Below, in pieces: positions 38,364-46,135 of a stretch of 64,000 bases of DNA (position 1 is its first letter; each line of letters starts with the position of its first letter). Under the pieces are notes generated by a model that saw only the letters and a program-made list of their open reading frames with translations, was not told the DNA's origin and did no database searches. The DNA is from an uncultured Clostridium sp. (GTDB taxonomy: Bacteria > Bacillota > Clostridia > TANB77 > CAG-508), in contig USHY01000001.1 of the NCBI GenBank assembly GCA_900554635.1, forward strand, positions 1 to 64,000, read 5' to 3'. The position numbers and the translations under genes are program-made.

Positions 38364-38705
38364 ATGAAAAAACTTTATTATACTATTTATACATTATTTT
38401 TAGCCTATGTATTTTTAAACTGTTTTTGCACATTTAGTTATGGTGCATACCCAAAGCTTGTAACTACAATTACTAGTGCTTTTCAAACAATAGAATCTTG
38501 GCTACTAAAAATTGCTACACCTGCAGCAGCTGTAGCTGTTGGAACTGGTGTGTTTATGAAAAAATTTAGCTTTGGCGATGAGGAAAGGATTAGAACTGGA
38601 AAAAAAGTTATTAGGAGCAGTTTATTCTCATATGCCTTTATTCTATGTATTGATTTAATTTTATCTGCTATTAAGCTACTTGTTACAAAAAGCGAAGAGG
38701 GGTGA
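38364..38705 (+). CDS. VirB2/TrbC-like pilin or channel subunit
   Basis: The protein has 113 residues. A signal-type N-terminus (about residues 1-29, ending FSYGAYPK) is followed by two hydrophobic segments around a short basic loop (KKFSFGDEERIRTGKK). This is the layout of VirB2/TrbC pilin-like subunits of Gram-positive type IV systems. ATG follows GGGGGACCT. The stop TGA overlaps the next gene's GTG start (GTGA), which shows coupling and that UGA is a stop here. Confidence 0.65.
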   Translation: MKKLYYTIYTLFLAYVFLNCFCTFSYGAYPKLVTTITSAFQTIESWLLKIATPAAAVAVGTGVFMKKFSFGDEERIRTGKKVIRSSLFSYAFILCIDLILSAIKLLVTKSEEG

Positions 38706-39599
38706 TTTTAATTACACAATCCACTTTGACTAACTTATTAATATATATAATAAACAATATATTTTCAAATCTATTCTCCTCAATTAATAGCAATATAACC
38801 AATTTTTTAGATAAATTGGTTTTTGTAACTCCAGACATCACAAGCGATTTAATGCAAATTATTGGAACAAATAGTCATTCCGGAGTAATATTAATATGCA
38901 ATTCTTTAGTTTATGGGTTTTTACTTTACTACGCTTTTTCCTATTTACTATCCCACTTAACATTTTCACAAGTAGAAAGGCCCACGCAATTCATTTTCAA
39001 ATTATTACTTTGTGTAATTGCTCTAAATGCTAGCTATTTTTTGTGTTCGTTTTTGATTTTAATTTGCTCATACACTTCAAGTATGATTCAGGACATTGGT
39101 AACTACTATTTTAATTACGAAATTTCATTCTCAAGCTTTTTAAGTAATATCATTCCAGCAGAATATTTCTCATCTAATTCATTTAATCTATTTAGCTTTG
39201 ACCGGAATTCTCAAAAGCTCAATATCTTTTGGATTCTTAAGTTTAAGCATTTCATATGCAATTAGATACATCCTAATAAAAGTTTTAGTAATAATTTCGC
39301 CTTTTGCAATATTATCATTATCAAGCACAAGAACTAGTTCTTTTTTCAAAACATGGCTTAAAAGTTTTTTATCCCTACTTTTCTTGCAAGTATTCATTTC
39401 TGCAATTCTTCTTATTTGTTTTGTTATTAGCAAAAGTGAAAATTCATTTTTACCAAATCAAATTATGTATCTTGGTATGATTTATACTCTTTTTAAGGCT
39501 AATACTTTTGTGAAAGAATTCATTGGTGGATTTTCAACTGATGTTTCATTAAACACGACTGGTTTTACTAATTTTTTTAAGGGAGGTGTGTTTAAATAA
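38702..39599 (+). CDS. VirB6/TrbL-like membrane protein, needs one +1 frameshift
   Basis: The protein has 298 residues when joined and about six membrane segments, in the position and style of VirB6/TrbL inner-membrane channel proteins. The frame breaks at CGG 39203-39205 (codon 168) followed by A: zero frame ends about 20 residues later, the +1 frame reads FDGILKSSISFGFLSLSIS, the start of a new membrane segment, and runs on to 39599. A frame from the second part overlaps the first by 60 bases, as expected for a simple +1 shift. The start is GTG 38702, overlapping the previous stop. Its stop overlaps the ATA start proposed for the PrgI-like gene. Confidence 0.75.
39203..39205 (+). other. CGG +1 shift site 11 (VirB6-like)
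   Basis: Reading GAC-CGG-A. The +1 frame reads GGA (Gly) in FDGILKS. Confidence 0.8.
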
Positions 39600-39880
39600 A
39601 ATTTATTATTCCTCAAAATTATAATTTTAAAAGTAAGTTATTTGGATTTATGGACTATTCAACAGCTATTTTGAATGTTATCTGGGCTTTAGCCATATTA
39701 GGTATTGACTATATTTTGCCCTTCTCAATCAATTTTAAAATTGGATTTTTCATTATACTATATTTTCCATTGCTTCTCTTTAGTATAATTGGATTTAATA
39801 ATGAAAACATAATCTATGTGCTATCTTATTTAATTAAATATGTTAAAAATCGAACAATTTATTTTTATGGAAAAGATTGA
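39596..39880 (+). CDS. PrgI-family membrane protein, probable ATA start
   Basis: The product has 94-95 residues and the family's layout: a short soluble N-terminus (KFIIPQNYNFKSKLFGFMDY), two membrane segments, and a cytosolic tail. An ATG at 39650 would cut off the conserved N-terminus. The frame is open upstream to ATA 39596, which is 7 bases after GGGAGGTG and overlaps the previous stop as ATAA. AUA is thus the likely start codon. In complete systems PrgI is followed by a VirB4 ATPase; here the next gene is tagO with its own promoter, so the set is cut short. Confidence 0.65.
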   Translation: MKFIIPQNYNFKSKLFGFMDYSTAILNVIWALAILGIDYILPFSINFKIGFFIILYFPLLLFSIIGFNNENIIYVLSYLIKYVKNRTIYFYGKD

Positions 39881-39905
39881 CAAATTGTAGTTTTCATTAT
39901 AGAAT
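39877..39905 (+). promoter_or_regulatory. Sigma-A promoter of tagO
   Basis: TTGACA (39877-39882) overlaps the PrgI-like stop codon, and TAGAAT (39900-39905) follows after 17 bases. Confidence 0.7.
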
Positions 39906-39942
39906 TATAGATGTTAAATTTAATTTTAAAAGGAGTTTTTTT

Positions 39943-41059
39943 ATGTGGGGAGATATTTCCGTAGCATTTCTTTTAGCATTTATATCTGCTTATGTTATTA
40001 CACCATATACAATAAGATTTGCAAGAAAAATTGGAGCTTTAGATATTCCCAAGGAGACAAGAAAAATACATAAAAAGCCGATGCCTAGACTTGGTGGTTT
40101 AGCTGTTATAATAGGTTTTACCATTTCAGTTATTTACTTATTAACAGTTATGTCTATTGAAAAAACCATTAATCTATTTGGTGAAGATGCTTATTATTTT
40201 AAGCTTATTGGATATTTTCTTGGAATGAGTATTTTAAGTGCCTTTTGCTTTATTGATGACTTAAAAGGAATTCACCCTTTAGTTAAACTATCTGGGCAAT
40301 TAATCGCTGCAATAGTTGTAACCCTTTGTGGTATTCAAATTGATACTATTACTGTTCCTTTCCTTAATACTTTTGTTGCAGAGGATATGGTTGCAAAGGT
40401 TATAACTGTTATATGGATTGTTGGTATAACAAATGCAATTAATTTAATTGATGGTTTAGACCGGTTTATCAAGTGGTGTTTCTCTTATCTCTTGTTTATC
40501 TTTAGTAATAATATTTGCACTTAATGATTCTCCACTAATTGCTATATTGCTTGTTACAGCCCTTGCAGGTAGCATACTTGGATTTTTACCTTACAACTTT
40601 AATCCTGCAAAAACTTTTCTTGGAGATACTGGTTCAAACTTTTTAGGTTATACCTTATCAATCATCTCCATTATGGGTATGGCTAAAACATATACAGCAA
40701 TTGTTCTTGTAGCACCCTTACTTGTTTTTGCTCTTCCTCTTTTAGATACTACACTTGCAATTTTTAGAAGAATGATAAAAACAAAATCTATCAAAGGAGT
40801 ATTCAAAGCAGACAAGGAGCATTTACACCATAAATTAATGAAACATGGTTATTCACAAAAACAAGCAGTTTTAATTTTATATGGTCTTAGTGCTACATTT
40901 GGAATTTTCGCTATAATTTTATTAGATAGTGGAATTTGGAAAGCTTTATCTTTTGCATTAATGGTTGTGGCCATTGTAGCAATAGGTTATAAGGATATAC
41001 TAAGAATTAGAAATGATAATGATGATAATTTAAAAAATCAAAAAGATAAGCAGAACTAA
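39943..41059 (+). CDS. tagO: TagO-type UDP-GlcNAc:undecaprenyl-P transferase, needs one +1 frameshift
   Basis: TagO transfers GlcNAc-1-phosphate to undecaprenyl phosphate, the first step of wall teichoic acid synthesis. The polytopic protein (371 residues joined) has the family motifs RKIHKKPMPRLGGLAV, FIDDLKGIHPLVK, and FLGDTGSNFLGY, and the His motif DKEHLHHKLMKHGYS. The two halves join at CGG 40462-40464 (codon 174) followed by T, reading NLIDGLDGLSSGVSL; zero frame gives NLIDGLDRF and stops about 20 residues on. ATG 39943 follows AAAGGAG. TagA and MnaA of the same pathway lie a few kilobases downstream on the other strand. A convergent terminator follows. Confidence 0.92.
40462..40464 (+). 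other. CGG +1 shift site 12 (tagO)
   Basis: Reading GAC-CGG-T. The +1 frame reads GGT, the glycine of the conserved NLIDGLDGL catalytic motif. Confidence 0.9.
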
Positions 41060-41071
41060 TATGTTCTGCTT
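41048..41071. terminator. Bidirectional terminator between tagO and a GT2 gene
   Basis: AAGCAGAAC pairs with GTTCTGCTT around TAATAT, between two convergent genes, with the tagO stop codon inside. Confidence 0.75.
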
Positions 41072-41075
41072 AATT

Positions 41076-42011
41076 TTATTTAATATTAATTGTTTTATCT
41101 ATTACATATTGTGGTCTATTTTTTGTTTCATCATATATTCTTCCTATGTATTCTGAAAGTACCCAAATGGATAATAATTGTACTCCTGCAAAAAATGTTA
41201 TTGAAACCATTATTGATGTCCAGCCTGGTGCTAAATTATTCCATTCAAATGCAAATGAAAGAATTGAGTATATTAGAATTATAAATGATATAATTATTGA
41301 GATAATTCCTAATCCTCCTAGAATTTTTAATGGTTTTGTTGAAAAGCCTATAATTCCATCTGCTGCTAGTTTAAGCATCTTTTTTAGAGGATATTTTGTT
41401 TTTCCTGCAAACCTTTCTTTTCTTTCATATTCAAAAGCATATTGTTTATATCCAACCCAGCTAAATAATCCTCTTAAAAATTTATTGTGCTCTGGTAGAG
41501 AATTTATTGTGTCTACAACTTTTCTATCTACTAATCTAAAATCTCCTGTATTTTTTGGAATTTCTACATCAGATAGTGCATTTAGTGTTTGATAAAACAT
41601 CTTGGCAGTAAACAGCTTAAATGCAGATTCTCCTTCTCTTGTTTTCCTTTGTCCATATATTACTTCATTTCCCTCTTCCCATAACTTTAACATCTCTGGT
41701 AATAATTCTGGTGGGTCTTGAAGGTCTGCATCTATTATTAATATTGCATCACCTGTAACATATTTTAGTCCTGCTGTTACTGCTGCTTGGTGTCCAAAAT
41801 TTCTTGCAAATGAAATTACTTTAACATTTTTGTTTTCACTTGCTATATTGCTTAGTATTTCTAATGTTTTATCTTTGCTACCATCATTTACAAATATAAT
41901 TTCATTTTCATAATTTTCAAGATTAGATAATACACCTTCTAGTCTTTTATAACATTCAAGTGCAACTTCCTCCTCATAATACATTGGTACTACTACTGAT
42001 ATTTTCTTCAT
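41076..42011 (-). CDS. GtrB-like polyprenyl-phosphate glycosyltransferase
   Basis: The protein has 311 residues. A family 2 glycosyltransferase domain (VVVPMYYEEE, FVNDGSKDKT, DADLQDPPELLPEM, TGDFRLVDRKV) is followed by two C-terminal membrane segments. This is the DPM1/GtrB form that makes polyprenyl-phosphate-linked sugar as a donor for outside glycosylation. The likely start is ATG 42011 after GTGAGGG. It overlaps the end of the sulfatase-family gene by 38 bases. It may supply the GtrA-GT39 protein encoded at 46122. Confidence 0.9.
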   Translation of the reverse strand: MKKISVVVPMYYEEEVALECYKRLEGVLSNLENYENEIIFVNDGSKDKTLEILSNIASENKNVKVISFARNFGHQAAVTAGLKYVTGDAILIIDADLQDPPELLPEMLKLWEEGNEVIYGQRKTREGESAFKLFTAKMFYQTLNALSDVEIPKNTGDFRLVDRKVVDTINSLPEHNKFLRGLFSWVGYKQYAFEYERKERFAGKTKYPLKKMLKLAADGIIGFSTKPLKILGGLGIISIIISFIILIYSILSFAFEWNNLAPGWTSIMVSITFFAGVQLLSIWVLSEYIGRIYDETKNRPQYVIDKTINIK

Positions 42012-43578
42012 TTTTTCCCTCACTTTCTGGTATTATTTTTTTCATTTCATAATAATCTGACCCTAGTATAAATCTATTATACCATACTGAATTTTTACTA
42101 ATTTCACTGCAAAAATTATCAAGACCTAAGCTTTCTGCAAGTGTTGGTACTCCTGAATAAAGATTTGTACCTAATCCCAAACGTTCTCCTTCTATTTTAA
42201 CTCCTAAGCTTGCAAGTATTGTTGGGTACATATCCATTGTTGTAAAAGTTCTGTTTTTGTTATTTGTAGCTTGTGGAATTCCATTTATTATACAGTTATA
42301 AATTGTTCTTGTATAATTTGCATCTTTTATTTTTTCTTCATAAAATTCTGCTTGCATTCCTAGGTGATCTCCTAGTATTACTATTGTTGTGTTTTCATAA
42401 AACTCTTGTGTTTTTGCCCAATTTATAAATTCATTTATTGATTTTGAAGAATATGCATATACATTTTCGTATTGTGAATCATATTTTAATTCTACATTTG
42501 GGCTTAGATATCCATCTGGGAAATGTGTATCTGCTGTAACCATTACATAATTGAAAGGTTGTCCTTGTGAGTATAGATTTGTTATTTCTTCTTTTGACCA
42601 TTCAAATAATTTGTCATCTTCAAATCCCCACCAAGTTATATCATTAACTTCCATTTTACCTTGTTCTATCGCATATGTTACATCAAATATTTTGTAACCA
42701 CCATTTGTTTCTAAGTATTGCCTTCTTCCACCAAATGTGGCATCAGAGCCTAGCATTATTTCCAAATTATATCCTTGCTCTCCTAATACCTCGCCTAAAG
42801 CGTATGTACCTTCTAAGTATTTACCATTACCTGTATATGTATTTTTATTTATTAATATGTCACCTGTTTTTAATGGAATTCACGAAGTCATTGCAACTAT
42901 TCCTGCAACAGAATAATTTGTTCCATATGTTTGGTGTGCTCCACCTAAGAAATCTGTATTTGAAAAATTCACATTTTCAATAGCTAATTCTTCAAGCTCA
43001 GGAATTATCGAATTTTCCCACATTCCACCATTATCTTTACTTAGTAAAGTATTCTCCATACTTTCTGATACTATTAGAATTAAGTTTCGTTTTTGCTCTG
43101 GAAATGTTATGTTTATGTTTTTTCCATCAACATAATAATCTTCAAAAATTTTTGTTGATAAGATTTTATTTTTTAGGTATATATTAATTTTCAAACAAAA
43201 TACTGCTACTATTAATGCAACAAGTGTAACTACTATTAGATATTTTTTTCTATGATATGCCGTTATTTTTATTGGAAAAATTTGAATTTTTTTGTCTTTT
43301 CCTTTAAATTTGTATGTACAATATCTTTTAATTTCAACATCTCGTATTGTAAAGATATATAAGAGCATGCTTAGTACTCCAACAGGCACTATACATACTG
43401 CAATTACACTGTTTATTACTGTTGGAGCTGCTGTTTCTACTCCATTTAGTGCATAATATAATACCTGGTCAAAGTCTTGTTCTGGATATTCTTTGGCATA
43501 GTAAATTGAACCTATAATAATTACTGAAGCTAATAGTAATATAAGAAATGTCAGAACATTTTTTATTTTTTTCTCCAT
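41974..43578 (-). CDS. LtaS/MdoB-like membrane sulfatase-fold transferase with in-frame UGA
   Basis: Several N-terminal membrane segments (to about residue 135) are followed by a sulfatase-fold domain: NLILIVSESMENTLL, GTNYSVAGIVAM, then FNYVMVTADTHFPDG and VILGDHLGM. The family includes lipoteichoic acid synthases and phosphoglycerol transferases. The frame is interrupted by a single in-frame TGA (42880-42882, codon 233) without a frameshift. Homologues have Gly at this point (the sequence reads MTS-stop-IPLKTG, expected SGIPL). Both sides are otherwise intact, 534 residues in all. It is either a recent nonsense mutation (GGA to TGA needs one change) or a recoded UGA. UGA clearly acts as a stop in exoA. 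Confidence 0.75.
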
Positions 43579-43590
43579 CTGTTTTCCCTT

Positions 43591-44697
43591 CTAGTTATTC
43601 ATATATTTTTCTATAATTGCATCTGCTATTCTTTTACTTGCTTTTCCATCTCCATATGGGTTTGAAGCACTACTCATTTTCTCATATATTTCTACATTTG
43701 TCAATAATTCTTTTGTTAGGGTGTATATTGTCTGCTCATTTGTTCCTGCAAGTTTTAATGTTCCTGCTTTTATTCCTTCCGGTCTCTCTGTTGTATCTCT
43801 TAGTACTAATACTGGTTTACCAAGGCTTGGTGCTTCTTCTTGTATTCCTCCACTGTCTGTTAATATTAGATATGACCTATTAATGAAATTATGAAAGTCT
43901 ATTACTTCTAATGGTTCTATTAATTTAACTTTTCTGTCATTCCCCAAAATTTCATCTGCTACCATTCTTACTTTTGGGTTAAGATGTACTGGGTATATTA
44001 CTTTTACATCATCAAATTCATCTACTATTCTCTTTATTGCTTTAAACATATGCCTCATTGGTTCTCCTAGGTTTTCTCTTCTATGTGCTGTTAATAAAAT
44101 CAATCTATCATTTCCTAACCAATCGAAAATTGGATTTGTGTATTCTTTATTAACTGTTGTTTTAAGTGCATCTATTGCTGTATTTCCAGTTACATATATT
44201 GTTTCTGGCTTTTTTCCTTCTTTTAATAGACTATTTTTGCTGTTTTCTGTTGGTGCAAAGTGCATATCTGCCATTACTCCAACCATTTGTCTATTCATCT
44301 CTTCTGGATATGGTGAATATTTGTTCCAAGTTCTAAGACCTGCTTCCACATGCCCAATATCAACTTGATTATAAAAAGCAGCTAATGCTCCTGCAAAAGT
44401 AGTTGTAGTATCTCCATGAACCAAAACTATATCTGGATGAACTTCTCTTATTACCTCTTCTACACCCTTTAAAGCTCTTGATGTTATATCACTTAATGTT
44501 TGGCCTGGTTTCATGATATTTAAGTCAAAGTCTGGTTTGATTTCAAATGTTTCTAAAACTTGGTCAAGCATTTGCCTATGTTGTGCTGTTACACAAACTA
44601 TACATTCAATTTCTTTTCTGGCTTTTAGTTCTTTTACTAATGGTGCCATTTTTATAGCTTCTGGTCTTGTTCCAAATATTGTCATAACTTTAATCAT
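43591..44697 (-). CDS. mnaA: UDP-GlcNAc 2-epimerase
   Basis: This 368-residue enzyme interconverts UDP-GlcNAc and UDP-ManNAc, the donor used by TagA. Motifs include TIFGTRPEAIKMAPLV, VHGDTTTTFAGALAAFY, HVEAGLRT, LTAHRRENLG and LTDSGGIQEEAPSLGKPVL. It overlaps the end of tagA by 8 bases, so the two are coupled. Together with tagO it completes the disaccharide linkage unit of wall teichoic acid. Confidence 0.95.
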   Translation of the reverse strand: MIKVMTIFGTRPEAIKMAPLVKELKARKEIECIVCVTAQHRQMLDQVLETFEIKPDFDLNIMKPGQTLSDITSRALKGVEEVIREVHPDIVLVHGDTTTTFAGALAAFYNQVDIGHVEAGLRTWNKYSPYPEEMNRQMVGVMADMHFAPTENSKNSLLKEGKKPETIYVTGNTAIDALKTTVNKEYTNPIFDWLGNDRLILLTAHRRENLGEPMRHMFKAIKRIVDEFDDVKVIYPVHLNPKVRMVADEILGNDRKVKLIEPLEVIDFHNFINRSYLILTDSGGIQEEAPSLGKPVLVLRDTTERPEGIKAGTLKLAGTNEQTIYTLTKELLTNVEIYEKMSSASNPYGDGKASKRIADAIIEKYMNN

Positions 44698-45415
44698 GTT
44701 TATTCCTCTTTTCTTTGTTTATTCTCATTAAATATTTTATGTTGCTGTTTATAAATCTTTTTATTCTTTTTGGTTCTCTTACAATTCTATATAACCATTC
44801 TAGTTTTAGCTTGATAAAAATTTGTGGTGCTCTTCTCTTTGTTCCGCTAAGTACATCAAAAGTTCCCCCAACTCCTACAAAAATTCCTTTTGAGAATTGT
44901 TTTAAATGCTCAAATATTAAGATTTCTTGCATTGGTATTCCTAAAGCAACTAATATTATATCCGGATTTAGTTTTGCAATTTTTCTAAAAGTTGATTCTT
45001 TATCTTGAACATATCCATCTGTTGTGCCCAAAATTTGAACATCTTTATATTCAGTTTTTATTCTTTGAACAAGTTTTTCTAATACTTCTGGTTTTGCTCC
45101 TAGTAAGTAGATAGTTTTTTTATGAGTATTTGCATATTGAAGAAGTGCTGTTGATAGTTCAACTCCTGGTATAGTTTCGCAAATATTGTATCCTAACATT
45201 TTTGCACCTTTTAGTATGCCTATTCCATCTGCTATTACTGTACTTTCGCTACTTAAATATGCTTCTTTCATTTTGGTATTTTCTTCAGCTTTCATTACTG
45301 TTTCTGGGTTTGCAGTTATTATAAACATTTTTTTATCTTGTTTTAAATTTTCTTCTACTATTTTGTAAAATTCCTGTTTTGTGCCCTTATATATTTTATC
45401 AAAATATTCTTTCAT
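44690..45415 (-). CDS. tagA: TagA/WecG-type ManNAc transferase
   Basis: TagA adds ManNAc to undecaprenyl-PP-GlcNAc, the second step of wall teichoic acid linkage synthesis. The 241-residue GT26 protein shows the Thr/Asp-containing IITANPETVMKAEEN, the VIADGIGILKGAKMLG block and the PDIILVALGIPMQEILI motif. Its C-terminal region has KRRAPQIFIKLKLEWLYRI, as in membrane-associated members. It is cotranslated with mnaA. Confidence 0.92.
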   Translation of the reverse strand: MKEYFDKIYKGTKQEFYKIVEENLKQDKKMFIITANPETVMKAEENTKMKEAYLSSESTVIADGIGILKGAKMLGYNICETIPGVELSTALLQYANTHKKTIYLLGAKPEVLEKLVQRIKTEYKDVQILGTTDGYVQDKESTFRKIAKLNPDIILVALGIPMQEILIFEHLKQFSKGIFVGVGGTFDVLSGTKRRAPQIFIKLKLEWLYRIVREPKRIKRFINSNIKYLMRINKEKRNKHD

Positions 45416-45424
45416 TTTCTACCT

Positions 45425-46135
45425 CTATGATTTTCTTATTTTACTTCTTAAGCTTATATAATCACAATATAATCTTATGGAAAATTTATTGTTTAATTTC
45501 ATTCTTAGAAACTCTCTCATTCGATTTTTAAAAGTATTATTTTTAAGCCAACTTCCTAGGAAAACATGTACTGTTAATGAGTTTTTTGATGGGTTGCAAA
45601 GCACATCATCTTTATATACTTTTATTCCCTCTGGAAGCATTTGTTCTATGTTTCCAGTTTTGCAACCATATTTTTCAATAAGTAGATTTGATACAGATAT
45701 TGTGTTATTATCTTTAAAATTTCCTTCTAGTTCTAAGTTAGTATAGTAGTCTAGCATATCTTTTATTAATGGATGATGTTTTTCAGCTCCAAACACAGCA
45801 GTAAATGGATATTCTGGAGCTTCATATCCTACAAATGCTCTGTTTTCAAGTAGTTTATCTAATTTGTCTATTACAAAAACATCTGTATCTAAATATATTC
45901 CTCCATAATTATATATGGCATATGCTCTTACATAATCACTTACAAATGCCCATTTTTTATTTTCATACATTTTTTTTACAAATTCATTAGAATTTATATT
46001 GAAATTTTCTTCATTCCATTCTATAAACTCATAGTCTTTTAAATGTTTTTTCCATGTTTTAATACATTTTTTTATTTTGGCTGGTTTTTCTTTTTTCCCC
46101 ATCCAAACATAGTGAATTATTTTAGGTATTGACAT
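45425..46135 (-). CDS. DXD-motif glycosyltransferase (capsular/OCH1-like)
   Basis: The protein has 236 residues. PKIIHYVWMGKKEKP at the N-terminus, AFVSDYVRAYAIYNYGG and the metal-binding LDTDVFV define the sugar-transferase group with a DXD motif (Gly_transf_sug type). The acceptor and sugar are unknown. Its start overlaps the end of the GtrA-fusion gene by 14 bases, placing it in the same transcript. Confidence 0.85.
   Translation of the reverse strand: MSIPKIIHYVWMGKKEKPAKIKKCIKTWKKHLKDYEFIEWNEENFNINSNEFVKKMYENKKWAFVSDYVRAYAIYNYGGIYLDTDVFVIDKLDKLLENRAFVGYEAPEYPFTAVFGAEKHHPLIKDMLDYYTNLELEGNFKDNNTISVSNLLIEKYGCKTGNIEQMLPEGIKVYKDDVLCNPSKNSLTVHVFLGSWLKNNTFKNRMREFLRMKLNNKFSIRLYCDYISLRSKIRKS

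Noticed and set aside
42880..42882. General UGA=Gly genetic code
   Set aside because: UGA ends exoA and the VirB2-like gene in ATGA/GTGA overlaps with the next start, so it is used as a real stop.
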